Shown: positions 1 through 9,951, counted from the stretch's first letter. The stretch is DNA of 36,207 nucleotides from Sulfurimonas sp. (GCA_027019335.1 JALUWV010000093.1:1-36207); one strand, 5' to 3'. Translations and numbers: made by a program. Notes: generated from the letters alone by a model not told the origin.

Positions 1-133
1 CTTCAAGCCAATAAGGCTCTTCAGTTTGTAAAAAGCCACAGTTATCACAGTGAAAATATTCAATATCATATTTGTTTAATATTTTTGCACTAAATTTTTT
101 TTTACTATCTTGACCACAAATTTTACAGTTCAT
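1..133 (-). CDS. Partial SAM-dependent methyltransferase, N-terminal end only
   Basis: A reading frame opens with ATG at 131-133 and runs off the left edge without a stop, giving about 44 residues. The visible part is a small zinc-ribbon-like knuckle, with CKIC near the start and CDNC about 30 residues later, followed by GFLQTEEPYWLE. This layout is typical of class I methyltransferases found in polysaccharide and lipopolysaccharide loci, where the knuckle precedes the SAM-binding fold; the SAM-binding part lies outside the window. The ATG overlaps the 3' end of the flippase by 11 nt in another frame, so it is probably translated from the same operon mRNA. The methyltransferase assignment rests only on the N-terminal pattern. 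Confidence 0.6.
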   Translation of the reverse strand, partial: MNCKICGQDSKKKFSAKILNKYDIEYFHCDNCGFLQTEEPYWLE

Positions 134-1418
134 TCTTTTCCTTTAAAAAGTATTGAAATGAGCTTAGAAAAAGCAAAGCCTTTATTTTCATCCAAAAAAG
201 TCGATTCATACTTTTAAAGAATAAATCACTCAATAATACTGAAATTGCATAACTTATAATTGTTGCAATTGCTGCGCCTTTAATCCCATACAAAGGAATT
301 AATATTATATTTAATATTATATTTAATATTGCTCCAATTATAACTTTTTTTGTTAAAAGAATTGATTTGTTTTCTATATAAAACCATTTATCATTTGCCA
401 CACTTAAAAATACAAACAAACCAGACCAAATATGTATTATCAATACACTGCCAGCTTGATTATATTGACTTCCATACAATAGATTTACCATCCAGTCACT
501 CAAGAAAGTCATAGGAAATGCAATTGCTACTGCCATCCATACCATAAGGTCATAGAGTTTTTGAAGTCTTGTGTAGTACAATTCTTCACTTTGTTCTTTA
601 GCATTGACAATCGCAGGAAAAAGTGAAGAAGCCATGACCATAGGTATAAAATACCATGCTTCACTTATACGTACCGCTGCTGCATATTGTCCTACTGCTT
701 CACTATTTATCATTTCTTTTATCATTACTTGGTCGATTTTCATATATATCAATATTGCAGCACCTGCTAGAGCCATCAGCCAACTATCTTTTAGTAAACT
801 AACTGCTGTTAATTTATTGAATCTTAAATGTTGAATTTTAAGTGTTGAATGTTTCAAAAAGAAATAAATAAATCCACATGTTAGTATAAAACTATCAAAA
901 AGTATAACCCATACAAAAGCGATAAGTGGTGCATCTGTTAGTATAAGTGTGATTTTAACCAAACTACTTATAAAAAGAGATATGATGTTCGCATACACTA
1001 CAAATTTACTCATCACTTTACTTTGGAAATACATATCTATCACATTGAAACTTTGGAATATAGTAGCACTTGCTATGATAAAAATCATAACATTTGTATA
1101 ATGGTCATTTGAAGTAAAATGAATTGCTATATATAAAATTAAAAGTGTTAAAACAGCCCCCATAAGCTTTAAGTAAAATGTAGTTCCTAAAAGCTCATTT
1201 TCTTTTTGTGGATGTTTTACAAGTTCACGTACTACTATTCCATCAAGTCCAAGTGTAGCAATAGCAGTAAATAGTCCTACAAAAGATTGAGCATAATTTA
1301 AAAGACCAAATTTATCAGGTCCTAAGTATCTTGCCATCCAAACACCTACAAAAAGACCTACCACCATACGCAGTATTTTTTCTGCAAAAAGCCATGAGGT
1401 GTTTTTAAAGTATTTCAT
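123..1418 (-). CDS. Wzx-type oligosaccharide flippase (polysaccharide biosynthesis membrane protein)
   Basis: This integral membrane protein of about 431 residues probably flips an undecaprenyl-linked repeat unit across the inner membrane. It begins NTSWLFAEKILRMVVGLFVGVWMARYLGP, the usual N-terminus of the Wzx/Polysacc_synt branch of the MOP superfamily, followed by many hydrophobic segments to the end. I chose the ATG at 1416-1418 because an AAGG sits 4 nt upstream and homologous proteins start at this point. An in-frame ATG at 1470-1472 would add 18 charged residues and lacks a clear ribosome binding site. It lies downstream of the GDP-fucose and UDP-glucuronate genes and overlaps the next gene, so it belongs to the surface glycan operon. 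A 12-bp tandem repeat (299-330) encodes a repeated NIIL motif in one membrane segment. Substrate cannot be predicted. Confidence 0.88.
   Translation of the reverse strand: MKYFKNTSWLFAEKILRMVVGLFVGVWMARYLGPDKFGLLNYAQSFVGLFTAIATLGLDGIVVRELVKHPQKENELLGTTFYLKLMGAVLTLLILYIAIHFTSNDHYTNVMIFIIASATIFQSFNVIDMYFQSKVMSKFVVYANIISLFISSLVKITLILTDAPLIAFVWVILFDSFILTCGFIYFFLKHSTLKIQHLRFNKLTAVSLLKDSWLMALAGAAILIYMKIDQVMIKEMINSEAVGQYAAAVRISEAWYFIPMVMASSLFPAIVNAKEQSEELYYTRLQKLYDLMVWMAVAIAFPMTFLSDWMVNLLYGSQYNQAGSVLIIHIWSGLFVFLSVANDKWFYIENKSILLTKKVIIGAILNIILNIILIPLYGIKGAAIATIISYAISVLLSDLFFKSMNRLFWMKIKALLFLSSFQYFLKEKNEL
299..330. repeat. 12-bp tandem repeat inside the flippase gene
   Basis: The unit aatattatattt occurs about 2.5 times in direct succession. 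It is in frame and encodes a repeated Asn-Ile-Ile-Leu in a hydrophobic segment near the C-terminus of the flippase. Copy number changes by slippage would add or remove four residues and not shift the frame. Confidence 0.8.
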
Positions 1419-1576
1419 GAAGCCTTGATGTCTTTTTAGGATTCTTAGTTTAACCATCATTTTACTATACATCTGTTAGTTTTCAATCATTATAAGTTAT
1501 TCTTCATTAAGATTAAATCTACCTGTTTGTTCTGTAGTAATAAAATTCTTTTTATCTCTTGTTTAGATAATATCAT

Positions 1577-2581
1577 CTAATTGTTATGCTCCAAATACCA
1601 TGCATAAACTAGTTGAATACCCTCTTCAAGTTCGACAGTATGTTTCCACCCTAAACTATGTAGTTTACTAGGGTCAGTAAGTTTTACCATTGTGCCATCT
1701 GGTTTAGTATCGTTAAAGTAAAGCTTTCCATTATAGTCTACTATTCTTTTTATAGTTTCTGCAAGTTCTTTTATACTTATATCTATACCTGTTCCTATAT
1801 TTATATGAGTATTTCGTATCTCTTTAGTGTTTACACTATTTGGTGTACAACTATCATTTGTTCCATCTTCAGTTGTGTAAGTATCTTTAAAATCTCTGTT
1901 TTCAAGTAAAAAAACACAAGCATCAGCCATATCTTCACTGTATAAAAACTCTCTTCTCGGTTTACCACTCCCCCATATTTCTACTTTAGATTCATTATTG
2001 ATTTTTGCTTCGTGCATTTTTCTTAAAAGTGCAGGAAGTACATGAGAAGTCTCAAGGTCAAAGTTGTCATTTGGTCCGTAGAGGTTTGTAGGCATCACAG
2101 ATATAAAGTTAGTTCCATACTGTAAGTTATACGACTCACACATCTTTATACCTGCTATCTTAGCGATGGCATAAGGCTCGTTTGTGTACTCTAGCTCACT
2201 TGTAAGTAAACTATCTTCTTTCATAGGCTGAGGAGCATTTTTCGGATAAATACAAGTACTTCCTAAAAAAAGCAACTTAGTAACACCATTTAAATAAGAT
2301 TGATGAATTACATTGTTCTGAATCTGAAGATTTTCATAGATAAAGTCTGCTCTATAAGTGTTGTTCGCAACTATACCACCAACTTTTGCAGCAGCAAGTA
2401 TGACATACTCAGGTTTTTCAGACTCAAAAAACTCTGCTACTGCATTAAAATTTAACAAGTCTAACTCTTTATGCGTTCTGTAAACTAAGTTGGTATAACC
2501 TTTATATTTAAGGTTTTTAACTATTGCTGAACCAACAAGACCGCGATGTCCTGCTATGTATATTTTACTTGTTTTATTCAT
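1577..2581 (-). CDS. fcl: GDP-L-fucose synthase
   Basis: This bifunctional 3,5-epimerase/4-reductase converts GDP-4-keto-6-deoxy-D-mannose, made by the upstream gmd product, to GDP-L-fucose in the cytoplasm. It is a short-chain dehydrogenase-type protein with a nucleotide-binding GHRGLVGS at residues 11-18 and a Ser108, Tyr137, Lys141 triad (GST...YAIAK), in the same spacing as the Escherichia coli enzyme. The start used is the ATG at 2579-2581 (334 residues). It overlaps the stop of the preceding 37-codon ORF by 8 nt (ATGAATAA), so translational coupling explains the lack of its own good ribosome binding site. Upstream in-frame TTG and ATG codons at 2612-2614 and 2609-2611 follow an AAGG with only 3 nt spacing to the ATG and are less likely. 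A loop of about 30 residues after the core, rich in Thr, Asn and Asp, lengthens the protein slightly. Confidence 0.93.
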   Translation of the reverse strand: MNKTSKIYIAGHRGLVGSAIVKNLKYKGYTNLVYRTHKELDLLNFNAVAEFFESEKPEYVILAAAKVGGIVANNTYRADFIYENLQIQNNVIHQSYLNGVTKLLFLGSTCIYPKNAPQPMKEDSLLTSELEYTNEPYAIAKIAGIKMCESYNLQYGTNFISVMPTNLYGPNDNFDLETSHVLPALLRKMHEAKINNESKVEIWGSGKPRREFLYSEDMADACVFLLENRDFKDTYTTEDGTNDSCTPNSVNTKEIRNTHINIGTGIDISIKELAETIKRIVDYNGKLYFNDTKPDGTMVKLTDPSKLHSLGWKHTVELEEGIQLVYAWYLEHNN

Positions 2582-2687
2582 GTGAATGCTTGTTATTCCA
2601 TTTAGTAACATCAACCTTGTTTAAAAAATATGCAGCAACTAATGCAACGGTACTTATGCTTACTAATACTATTTCCAATTCACTCAT
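2574..2687 (-). CDS. 37-residue single-span membrane microprotein between gmd and fcl
   Basis: A short frame starts with ATG at 2685-2687 and ends with TAA at 2574-2576. It has the best ribosome binding site in the neighbourhood (AAAGGATAGAAA before the ATG). The product begins [20 protein letters not shown] and ends with a basic, His-rich tail containing TKWNNKHSH. It has one hydrophobic stretch of about 17 residues (5-22) after an acidic N-terminus, consistent with a single transmembrane helix. The stop overlaps the fcl start codon by 8 nt and gmd ends 29 nt upstream, so it sits exactly where a coupled cistron would. I do not recognise the family. It could be a leader peptide that only serves translation of fcl, or a small partner of the membrane glycan machinery. 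Confidence 0.65.
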   Translation of the reverse strand: MSELEIVLVSISTVALVAAYFLNKVDVTKWNNKHSHE

Positions 2688-2716
2688 TTTCTATCCTTTT
2701 CTAAAACTTTTTTCAT

Positions 2717-3838
2717 TTACTCAAAATAACTCATAGTTTTATACCCACCATCTTGAAGGTAAACATCTTTTGTCATGAGTTTTAAATCTGATTTCATCAT
2801 GTCATACACTAACTCTTTTAAATCATATTCTCTGTTCCATCCGAGCTTAGTTTCTGCTTTTGTTGGGTTACCTAAAAGTAAATCTACCTCTGTTGGTCTA
2901 AAGTATCTTGGGTCTACGGCTACGACTTCTTTTCCTATCTCTAAGTTATACTCAGGGTTTGAACAACTCACTACATATGCTTTTTCCTCTACACCTTCGC
3001 CTTTAAACTCTAACTCTATGCCAGCATAGTCAAATGCCATTTTGACAAAGTCTCTTACTGTTGTAGTTTGTCCTGTCGCGATTACCCAGTCTTCTGGTTC
3101 GTCAGCTTGAAGTATCATCCACATCATTCTTACATAATCTTTTGCATGCCCCCAGTCGCGTTTAGCATCAAGGTTCCCAAGGTAAAGTTTATCTTGTAGT
3201 CCAAGTGCTATTTTAGAAGCTGCACGAGTGATTTTTCTTGTTACGAATGTTTCGCCTCTTACTGGTGACTCATGATTAAAAAGGATACCATTACATGCAT
3301 ACATTCCATACGCTTCACGGTAGTTGACTGTGATCCAGTATGCATACATTTTAGCGACGGCATAAGGGGAACGAGGGTAAAAAGGTGTCGTTTCACTTTG
3401 TGGGGTTTCTTGTACTTTTCCAAAGAGTTCTGATGTACTTGCTTGGTATATTCTTGTTTTTTCTGTAAGTCCAAGGAGTTTTACGGCTTCTAAGATTCTA
3501 AGAGTTCCCGTTCCATCTGCATTTGCGACATACTCAGGTGTCTCAAAACTTACAGCAACATGACTCATGGCAGCAAGGTTATATATCTCATGAGGTTGTA
3601 CTTCTTGGATAATACGAGTAAGATTCATACTATCAGTCATCTCTCCAAAATGAAGATGAAAATCTACATTAGTTTCATGAACATCTTGATACAAATGATC
3701 TATACGGTCAGTGTTAAAAAGTGAAGTACGGCGTTTTATTCCATGTACTTCATAGCCTTTTTTGAGTAAGAACTCTGCTAAGTATGAACCATCTTGCCCT
3801 GTTATTCCTGTTATAAGTGCTACTTTTTTTTCTGCCAT
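2717..3838 (-). CDS. gmd: GDP-mannose 4,6-dehydratase
   Basis: It catalyses the first committed step to GDP-L-fucose: GDP-D-mannose to GDP-4-keto-6-deoxy-D-mannose, using bound NADP. Length (373 residues) equals the Escherichia coli enzyme. Seen motifs are the Rossmann [10 protein letters not shown] at 11-20, the active-site STSE at 134-137, and [10 protein letters not shown] with Tyr159 and Lys163. The usual NHESPRRG segment reads NHESPVRG, a mild variant. An AAGGA lies 8 nt before the ATG. It follows manC by 30 nt and precedes the microprotein and fcl, so the order manC-gmd-fcl gives the complete route from mannose-1-phosphate to GDP-fucose. Confidence 0.97.
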   Translation of the reverse strand: MAEKKVALITGITGQDGSYLAEFLLKKGYEVHGIKRRTSLFNTDRIDHLYQDVHETNVDFHLHFGEMTDSMNLTRIIQEVQPHEIYNLAAMSHVAVSFETPEYVANADGTGTLRILEAVKLLGLTEKTRIYQASTSELFGKVQETPQSETTPFYPRSPYAVAKMYAYWITVNYREAYGMYACNGILFNHESPVRGETFVTRKITRAASKIALGLQDKLYLGNLDAKRDWGHAKDYVRMMWMILQADEPEDWVIATGQTTTVRDFVKMAFDYAGIELEFKGEGVEEKAYVVSCSNPEYNLEIGKEVVAVDPRYFRPTEVDLLLGNPTKAETKLGWNREYDLKELVYDMMKSDLKLMTKDVYLQDGGYKTMSYFE

Positions 3839-3868
3839 TTTATTATTCCTTTTGTAAGTGTATTTTAT

Positions 3869-5242
3869 CTAATCTCTACTAAAATCATCATCAATTCTGA
3901 TAATATCATCTTCACCCGTATACTCGCCAACCTGTGCTTCTATGAGAACGACAGGTATTTTACCATTATTGGCTAAACGATGTACTTCACCCATTTTGAT
4001 ATATGTTGATTCATTTGGTCGTATGAGTTTCGTCTCTTTTCCTACTCTAACGGTAGCTGTACCGCTTACAACTATCCAGTGTTCATTTCTATGATAATGT
4101 TTTTGCAGACTTAGGCGTTTACCTGGTTTTACTTCTATGCGTTTTATCTTGTAACCAGGGGTGTCTTCTAGTACTGTGTACGTTCCCCATGGTCTATGAC
4201 CGGTAAGGTGAATATTATGTAGCTCCGTTGTTTTTTTAATCTCTGCGACAACCTGTTTTACTTTTTGGCTACTTCCTTTTTTACTTACGAGTAGTGCATC
4301 ACCCGTATCTACTATGATGAGGTCTTCTACATCTATGGTAGCTATGTGTTTATCTATACTATAAATGAGATTATTTTTAGAGTCTATCGCTATATATTTG
4401 TCATGTTTAGTATTGCCATTTTCATCTTTAGGGAGTTCTTCATACAGTGCATCAAAGCTTCCTACATCTGACCAGTTTATATTTGAAGGGATGACTTTTA
4501 CTTTTTGAGATTTTTCCATGACTGCATAGTCTATAGAATCTTCAGGAATACTTAGCATGTCTTCATGTTTTATTCTTGTAGAATTATTCTCATGTTTAGC
4601 CTTCTTTAAGGCTTTATGGGACATTTCAAAAACTTCAGGAGAGTATTTTTGTAATTCTTCTAAAAATACCCCTGCTTTAAACATAAACATCCCACTATTC
4701 CAGTAGTAGTTTCCTGCTTTAAGATACTCTGTAGCAGTTTTAAAATTTGGTTTTTCATGAAATGCTCGTACTGAGTTGTTATCACTAGATTCGATATAGC
4801 CAAATCCTGTTTCAGCGAAGGTTGGTGTTATTCCAAAGGTTACCAAGTTATCTTGTTGTGCTAACTCTTTGGCTTGATGAAGGACTTGTGCATATTCAGT
4901 TTCATCTTTTATCAAGTGATCAGATGGAGTTACTAGGACTATTTCCTCTTTACTCAGTGCCATACAGGCTAATGCTATCGCTGGAGCTGTATTTCTTCCT
5001 ATAGGTTCGAGTAAGTATTTGCTATTGGTTTGGTGAAGTTCTTCTAGTTGGTCTAAGGCTAAGAAGTATTGTTCAGTGTTGGAGACTATAAGTTGATTAT
5101 CGCATACTTTAGAGTTTCTTTCGACTGTAAGCTGAAAAAGAGATTTTGAGTCAAAAAGTTTTACGAATTGTTTTGGCATAAGTGTTCGGCTGATGGGCCA
5201 AAGTCTAGTACCACTTCCTCCACATAAAATTATATTTGTCAT
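3869..5242 (-). CDS. manC: Mannose-1-phosphate guanylyltransferase / mannose-6-phosphate isomerase (type II, bifunctional)
   Basis: It makes GDP-mannose from mannose-1-phosphate and GTP, and in this long form also interconverts fructose-6-phosphate and mannose-6-phosphate. At 457 residues it has the two-domain architecture of ManC/AlgA/CpsB: an N-terminal nucleotidyltransferase with GGSGTRLWPISR (residues 8-19) and FVKLFD, and a C-terminal cupin isomerase domain from about residue 345 with RPWGTY, PGKRLSLQKHYHR and EHWIVVSGTA. Its ATG directly abuts the TAG of ugd, so the two are co-translated. The phosphomannomutase needed between the two activities is not in the window. Confidence 0.95.
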   Translation of the reverse strand: MTNIILCGGSGTRLWPISRTLMPKQFVKLFDSKSLFQLTVERNSKVCDNQLIVSNTEQYFLALDQLEELHQTNSKYLLEPIGRNTAPAIALACMALSKEEIVLVTPSDHLIKDETEYAQVLHQAKELAQQDNLVTFGITPTFAETGFGYIESSDNNSVRAFHEKPNFKTATEYLKAGNYYWNSGMFMFKAGVFLEELQKYSPEVFEMSHKALKKAKHENNSTRIKHEDMLSIPEDSIDYAVMEKSQKVKVIPSNINWSDVGSFDALYEELPKDENGNTKHDKYIAIDSKNNLIYSIDKHIATIDVEDLIIVDTGDALLVSKKGSSQKVKQVVAEIKKTTELHNIHLTGHRPWGTYTVLEDTPGYKIKRIEVKPGKRLSLQKHYHRNEHWIVVSGTATVRVGKETKLIRPNESTYIKMGEVHRLANNGKIPVVLIEAQVGEYTGEDDIIRIDDDFSRD

Positions 5243-6412
5243 CTAATTATCACTATTGAATATATCCCTAGTATAGACCTTCTCTTTCACATCTTCAAGC
5301 ACAGTCTCAAATCTATTGGCGATTATAACATCACTCATTTTTTTAAACTCTTCTAAATCTTTAATGACCTTAGAATGAAAAAACTCATCTTCTTTCATTA
5401 CAGGTTCATAGATAACTATTTCTATACCTTTTGCTTTTATGCGTTTCATGATGCCTTGAATTGCAGATGCTCTGAAGTTATCTGAACCTGATTTCATAAC
5501 AAGTCTATATATACCAACTATTTTTGGGTTTTTAGCTATAACACTATCTGCTATAAAGTCTTTTCTTGTAGAGTTGGAATCTACTATGGCACCTATAATA
5601 TTACTTGGTACATCTTTATAGTTCGCTCTGAGTTGTTTGGTGTCTTTTGGTAGACAGTAACCACCATATCCAAAACTTGGATTATTATAGTGAGTTCCTA
5701 TACGAGGGTCAAGTCCAACACCATTTATAATATCTTTTGAGTTGAGTCCATGAGCTTGTGCATAGGAATCTAGCTCATTAAAGTACGATACTCTCATAGC
5801 AAGGTAAGTATTTGAAAAGAGTTTTACAGCTTCTGCTTCTGTAGAATCTGTGAGTAAAATGTCTATCTTTTCTTTGATAGCACCCTCTGCTAGTAAGTGA
5901 GCAAACTTTTTGGCTCGTTCACTTTTCTCTCCAACTATAATTCTACTTGGGTAAAGATTGTCATAAAGTGCTTTTCCCTCTCTTAAAAACTCTGGAGAAA
6001 AGATGATGTTGGTAGTGTTGAACTTCTCGTTTATAGATTTTGTATAGCCTACAGGCACTGTTGATTTTATAACCATTGTAGCATTGGGATTTATCTCTAG
6101 TACATCTTTTATAACTATTTCTACAAGCTTTGTATTGAAGTAATTAGTTTCGGGGTCATAGTCAGTGGGAGTAGAAATAATAATAAAATCTGCATCTTTA
6201 TAAGCTTCTTCTTTATTAAGTGTAGCCTTAAAGTTTAACACTTTATTCAGAAGGTACTCAGATATTTCTTTGTCTTCTATAGGAGATACTTTATTGTTTA
6301 GCATCTCTACCTTCTCTGGAATAATATCTAATGCTACAACTTCATTATGTTGCGATAGAAGTATTCCATTTGAAATACCTACATATCCTGTCCCTGCTAC
6401 TGCTATTTTCAT
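5243..6412 (-). CDS. ugd: UDP-glucose 6-dehydrogenase
   Basis: It oxidises UDP-glucose to UDP-glucuronate with two NAD. The 389 residues match the short bacterial Ugd class (Escherichia coli 388). The N-terminal [19 protein letters not shown] carries the NAD-binding GTGYVG at residues 7-12. The catalytic cysteine is Cys253 in [14 protein letters not shown], and a central [18 protein letters not shown] helix links the two Rossmann domains. GAGG lies 7 nt before the ATG. It is the first visible gene of the left-hand operon, divergent from the comEA-like gene, with the promoter for this strand presumably in 6413-6490. Related UDP-ManNAc dehydrogenases are a less likely alternative because they are usually longer. 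Confidence 0.93.
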   Translation of the reverse strand: MKIAVAGTGYVGISNGILLSQHNEVVALDIIPEKVEMLNNKVSPIEDKEISEYLLNKVLNFKATLNKEEAYKDADFIIISTPTDYDPETNYFNTKLVEIVIKDVLEINPNATMVIKSTVPVGYTKSINEKFNTTNIIFSPEFLREGKALYDNLYPSRIIVGEKSERAKKFAHLLAEGAIKEKIDILLTDSTEAEAVKLFSNTYLAMRVSYFNELDSYAQAHGLNSKDIINGVGLDPRIGTHYNNPSFGYGGYCLPKDTKQLRANYKDVPSNIIGAIVDSNSTRKDFIADSVIAKNPKIVGIYRLVMKSGSDNFRASAIQGIMKRIKAKGIEIVIYEPVMKEDEFFHSKVIKDLEEFKKMSDVIIANRFETVLEDVKEKVYTRDIFNSDN

Positions 6413-6435
6413 ATTTTTACCTCATTTCATAATCT

Positions 6436-6447
6436 AAAGTATACTTT
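6436..6447. repeat. 12-bp perfect palindrome upstream of ugd
   Basis: AAAGTATACTTT lies 24 bp upstream of the ugd start codon in the divergent ugd/comEA-like intergenic region. On the minus strand its TATACT half could serve as a -10 element or the site could bind a dimeric regulator. No well-matched -35 box is visible at the right distance, so the role is open. Confidence 0.35.
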
Positions 6448-6492
6448 ATTCAAACTTTACACTTAATTAATTCTTGCATTTTTTAAAAAGAC

Positions 6493-6521
6493 TTGCTTTT
6501 TATTGTTGTTTTATATATAAT
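6493..6521 (+). promoter_or_regulatory. Sigma-70-type promoter of the comEA-like gene
   Basis: TTGCTT at 6493-6498 and a perfect TATAAT at 6516-6521 are separated by 17 bp, within an AT-rich tract. The start codon follows 24 bp after the -10 box, with AAAGGATTCAC as the ribosome binding site region. This predicts a very short untranslated leader. Confidence 0.7.
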
Positions 6522-6544
6522 TTTTAGCAAAAAAAAGGATTCAC

Positions 6545-6793
6545 ATGAAACTATTTATACTATTATTTTTAACAGCTACACTTCTTTTCTCTGCTGTAGA
6601 TATTAACAATGCGGGTAAAGCAGTGCTTACAACATTGAAAGGGATTGGGGCTAAAAAGGCGGATGCTATTATGATGTATCGTAAAACTCACTGTTTTAAA
6701 AGTGTTGAGGGTTTGACAGCGGTAAAGGGAATCGCACTGAAAACAGTTGAAAAAAATAGGACAAATATAAAAGTTGGTTCTTGTAAAAAATAA
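6545..6793 (+). CDS. ComEA-like exported helix-hairpin-helix DNA-binding protein
   Basis: The 82-residue protein has a cleavable-looking signal peptide (LFILLFLTATLLFSAV, residues 3-18) followed directly by VDINNAGKAVLTTLKGIGAKKADAIMMYRK, the paired helix-hairpin-helix motif of the ComEA family. A second hairpin, LTAVKGIALKTVEKN, follows. Such proteins bind double-stranded DNA in the periplasm, and in naturally competent bacteria ComEA pulls DNA in through the outer membrane. Two cysteines in the mature part (Cys in THCFKS and GSCKK) could form a disulphide. It lacks the long linker and membrane anchor of Bacillus ComEA, as is usual in Gram-negatives. It has its own promoter and is followed after 64 bp by alaS. 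Confidence 0.8.
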   Translation: MKLFILLFLTATLLFSAVDINNAGKAVLTTLKGIGAKKADAIMMYRKTHCFKSVEGLTAVKGIALKTVEKNRTNIKVGSCKK

Positions 6794-6822
6794 TTATAAT
6801 CAATTCTTTATCTCATTTAGGT

Positions 6823-6828
6823 TATAAT
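6823..6828 (+). promoter_or_regulatory. Probable -10 box of alaS
   Basis: A TATAAT in GGTTATAATCG lies 29 bp before the alaS start codon in the 64-bp gap after the comEA-like gene. The -35 position (about 6800-6805) is a poor match, so the call depends on the -10 sequence alone. Confidence 0.45.
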
Positions 6829-6857
6829 CGCGTAATTTTATACAAGTGATGTAACTT

Positions 6858-9410
6858 ATGAATATTAGAGAAGAGTATTTAAAATTTTTTGAATCAAAAC
6901 AACACACTCGTGTTGCATCTTCAGCTTTAGTGCCTGATGATGCGACACTCCTTTTTAACAACGCAGGGATGGTGCCTTTTAAGTCCATCTTTACAGGGGA
7001 AATTCCTGCTCCACAAAATCCTCGTGCTACTTCATGTCAGACCTGTATTCGTGCTGGTGGAAAACATAATGACCTTGAAAATGTAGGGCATACCGCACGC
7101 CATCATACTTTTTTTGAAATGATGGGGAACTTTAGTTTTGGCGATTACTTCAAAGAAGAGGCTATTGCTTATGCTTGGGAGTTTATCACTGAAGTTCTTA
7201 AACTTGATGTGAGTAAACTTTGGGTAACTGTTCATGATAGCGATGATGAAGCAGAAGAAATCTGGATGAAACATATCTCCAAAGACCGTATTATGCGTTT
7301 AGGCGATGCCGATAACTTTTGGCAGATGGGCGACACAGGACCATGTGGACCTTGTAGTGAGATTTTTTATGACCAAGGTGCGGAGCATTTTCAAGGTAAA
7401 GAAGATTATATGGGTGGCGAGGGCGACCGATTTTTAGAGATTTGGAACCTTGTATTTATGCAGTATGAGCGAAAAGTAAAAGGGGGGGAGTTAATCCCTC
7501 TTCCAAAGCCTTCTATTGATACAGGGATGGGGCTTGAGCGTGTTGTTGCCATTAAAGAAGGAGCTTTGAGTAACTATGGTTCTTCACTTTTTATGCCACT
7601 TATTAACAAAGTCGAAACACTTATCTTTAAAGAGTATGTGTATGCAACAGGGGCTTCTTATAGAGTGATTGCAGACCATATCCGAACAGCAGTTTTCTTG
7701 CTTTCCCAAGGAACAAATTTCTCTAATGAAGGACGTGGTTATGTGCTACGTCGTATCCTTCGTCGTGCTGTGCGTCATGGGTATCTTTTAGGTTTTCGTG
7801 AACCATTTATGTATAAACTTGTAGATACTTTAGTAGAAATTATGGGTAGTGAGTATGAGTACCTCTCTTCAAAAGCAAACGCAGTCAAAGAGCAGATAGA
7901 GCTTGAAGAAGCACGCTTTTTCAAAACCATTGAACGCGGGATTGCTCTTTTTGATGCAGAGCTACAAAATACAAAAGAGGTTTTTAGTGGAGAGGTTGCG
8001 TTTAAACTCTACGATACCTTTGGTTTCCCACTTGATTTAACAGAGGATATGCTTAAAAGCCATGACTTAAAACTTGATACCCAAAAGTTTGAAGAGTTGA
8101 TGCAAGCCCAAAGAAGTTCTGCAAAAGCAGCTTGGAAAGGGAGCGGAGATGAAGCCGTTGCTGGCGATTTTAAAGCCCTTTTAGAGCAGTTTGGAGAGAA
8201 CACCTTTGTCGGTTATGAGTTTACAGCCCATAGCGGTGAAGTCTTAGCACTTTTAGATAGTAATTTTCAAAGAGTAGATGTTTTAAATGCAGGTGAAGAG
8301 GGTTGGGTTTATCTTGATATCACTCCTTTTTATGCAGAGAGTGGAGGGCAAACAGGAGATAGTGGTGAGCTAGAAGGTTTTGCAAAAGTGCTTGATACAA
8401 AAAAATTCTTTGGTCTCAATCTTTCTCAAGTAGCTCTGAGTAAAACACTGAAAGTAGGTAATGTTGTTGATAGCATTGTCGATATTAGCCGTGGTGAAAT
8501 CACCAAACACCACTCTGCAACACACTTACTCCATGCAGTTTTAGGGAATGTTTTAGGCGAACACATCGCTCAAGCTGGCTCTTTAGTCGAAGCCGATAGA
8601 TTGCGTTTTGACTTTTCACATCCAAAGGCGATAAGTCAAGAAGAACTCACAGAGATTGAAAGAAAAGTGAACTATGAGATTATGCGAGGGATTGAGGCAA
8701 AAACAGAAGTTTTAGCTATAGATGAAGCAAAAAAATCAGGGGCAAAAAGTCAGTTTGGTGAAAAATATGGCGATGAAGTACGTGTGGTAAGTTTTGCTGA
8801 TGCAAGTATAGAGTTTTGTGGTGGTGTTCATGTACAAAACACGGCAAATATAGGCTCTTTCATCATTACAAAAGAGTCAGGGGTGAGTGCAGGAGTACGA
8901 CGCATCGAAGCGGTGTGTGCAAATGCGGCATATAAGTACTTTAGTGAGCAAAGAGCCTTGTTGCAATCAGCACAAACAGAAGTGAAAAACTTAGATGTTC
9001 TTGCGGGGATTCATCGTTTGAAAAGCAATGCAGAACAACTCAAACAAGAACTCAAAGAGGCACAAGAAGCTTCTCAAGTTGAGATACAAATGCAAGAGAT
9101 AAATGGTGTAAACGTTGTTGTAGAGGAGTTTCCAGCAGGCGACATCAAAGAGAAGATAGATGCCCTTAAAAATGAAAATGAAAAACTCTGTGCAATGCTC
9201 TTTCAGGTGAAGGGAGACAAAGTTCTCATTGCCGCTGGTGTAAAAAATGCAAGTGCAAAAGCGGGAGATTGGATTAAGAAAGTAGCACCAATCTTAGGTG
9301 GTGGCGGTGGCGGTCGTCCAGACTTTGCCCAAGCTGGAGGGAAAGATGCTTCAAAATTGCCTGAAGCTAAAGCAGAAGCAATAGACTTTATCAAAGAGGT
9401 ACTTGCATAA
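6858..9410 (+). CDS. alaS: Alanine-tRNA ligase
   Basis: It charges tRNA-Ala and edits mischarged Ser/Gly. At 850 residues it is full length for the bacterial enzyme (Escherichia coli 876). The class II catalytic core begins at the N-terminus with [32 protein letters not shown] and [15 protein letters not shown]. The editing domain shows the zinc-site pair HSATH (His552, His556) and CGGVH (Cys654, His658). The C-terminal DHHA1 domain ends in the glycine-rich [15 protein letters not shown]. The next gene starts at the base after the TAA, so alaS probably leads a long plus-strand operon that includes maf and PBP1A. A run of seven G in codons for KGGE (7482-7488) is present, but phase variation of an essential gene is unlikely. 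Confidence 0.98.
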   Translation: MNIREEYLKFFESKQHTRVASSALVPDDATLLFNNAGMVPFKSIFTGEIPAPQNPRATSCQTCIRAGGKHNDLENVGHTARHHTFFEMMGNFSFGDYFKEEAIAYAWEFITEVLKLDVSKLWVTVHDSDDEAEEIWMKHISKDRIMRLGDADNFWQMGDTGPCGPCSEIFYDQGAEHFQGKEDYMGGEGDRFLEIWNLVFMQYERKVKGGELIPLPKPSIDTGMGLERVVAIKEGALSNYGSSLFMPLINKVETLIFKEYVYATGASYRVIADHIRTAVFLLSQGTNFSNEGRGYVLRRILRRAVRHGYLLGFREPFMYKLVDTLVEIMGSEYEYLSSKANAVKEQIELEEARFFKTIERGIALFDAELQNTKEVFSGEVAFKLYDTFGFPLDLTEDMLKSHDLKLDTQKFEELMQAQRSSAKAAWKGSGDEAVAGDFKALLEQFGENTFVGYEFTAHSGEVLALLDSNFQRVDVLNAGEEGWVYLDITPFYAESGGQTGDSGELEGFAKVLDTKKFFGLNLSQVALSKTLKVGNVVDSIVDISRGEITKHHSATHLLHAVLGNVLGEHIAQAGSLVEADRLRFDFSHPKAISQEELTEIERKVNYEIMRGIEAKTEVLAIDEAKKSGAKSQFGEKYGDEVRVVSFADASIEFCGGVHVQNTANIGSFIITKESGVSAGVRRIEAVCANAAYKYFSEQRALLQSAQTEVKNLDVLAGIHRLKSNAEQLKQELKEAQEASQVEIQMQEINGVNVVVEEFPAGDIKEKIDALKNENEKLCAMLFQVKGDKVLIAAGVKNASAKAGDWIKKVAPILGGGGGGRPDFAQAGGKDASKLPEAKAEAIDFIKEVLA

Positions 9411-9947
9411 ATGAAAGCACTTATTTACGAAATCTTTGCAGATTACAGAACACAAATTATATTTTTACATGTCATCTCAGCGGTTGTTTGGGTGGGTGGT
9501 ATGATAGCAATGCGTTTTGCAGCACACCAATCGATTCAAGAGATAGAATCGCCAATGCATCGCATTGAGCGAGCAGCTCATGCTCTTAAACGTCTCTTTT
9601 GGATAGTGACACCTTTTGTGATTATACTTATCATAACAGCGGTTATTATGGCGGTGGGACTTGGCTTTCGTGAGGCGGCAGTAGATGCAAACCATAATGT
9701 TATTGATGCTGGAGCAATGTTTCTTTACAATATCGTTCACACAAAAGAAGCTATTTGGATGGTTATGGGAGCGAACTTAGCACTGATGATGTTTTTAAGA
9801 AACAAAGCTGAAAAACACTTAAATCTCGGTGATGCACTCGGTGCAAGAGCCAAACTAGGGCTGATAGCAAAGTATCTCGTTCCTTTAAATATCGTGCTTG
9901 GGGTAATCGCAATTTACCTTGGTGCTTTTTTGAGAAACTCTTATTAA
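9411..9947 (+). CDS. Four-helix integral membrane protein, CopD/HemJ-like in appearance
   Basis: The 178-residue protein has about four hydrophobic segments: one near residues 17-35 (FLHVISAVVWVGGMIAMRF), then about 63-83, 112-127 and 151-172. A conserved-looking His in the first helix (FLHVISAVVWVGG) resembles the haem- or copper-associated helix of CopD and HemJ families. That resemblance is by eye only and no function is claimed. It starts immediately after the alaS stop codon and ends four bases before maf, so it is translated from the alaS mRNA. No signal peptide cleavage site is evident and both ends look cytoplasmic. Confidence 0.7.
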   Translation: MKALIYEIFADYRTQIIFLHVISAVVWVGGMIAMRFAAHQSIQEIESPMHRIERAAHALKRLFWIVTPFVIILIITAVIMAVGLGFREAAVDANHNVIDAGAMFLYNIVHTKEAIWMVMGANLALMMFLRNKAEKHLNLGDALGARAKLGLIAKYLVPLNIVLGVIAIYLGAFLRNSY

Positions 9948-9951
9948 ACAG

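Noticed and set aside
1490-1576. Possible 28-codon frame between fcl and the flippase, starting just after the fcl stop
   Set aside because: It has no ribosome binding site of its own beyond the fcl end, no membrane or domain pattern, and faint similarity to a nucleotidyltransferase start is too weak to support a gene or remnant.
7482-7488. Run of seven G in alaS, a possible phase-variation tract
   Set aside because: The run is short and lies in an essential tRNA synthetase gene, where frameshift switching would be lethal.
9297-9315. GGT/GGC repeats near the end of alaS
   Set aside because: They encode the conserved glycine-rich stretch of the AlaS C-terminal domain and are explained by the protein.
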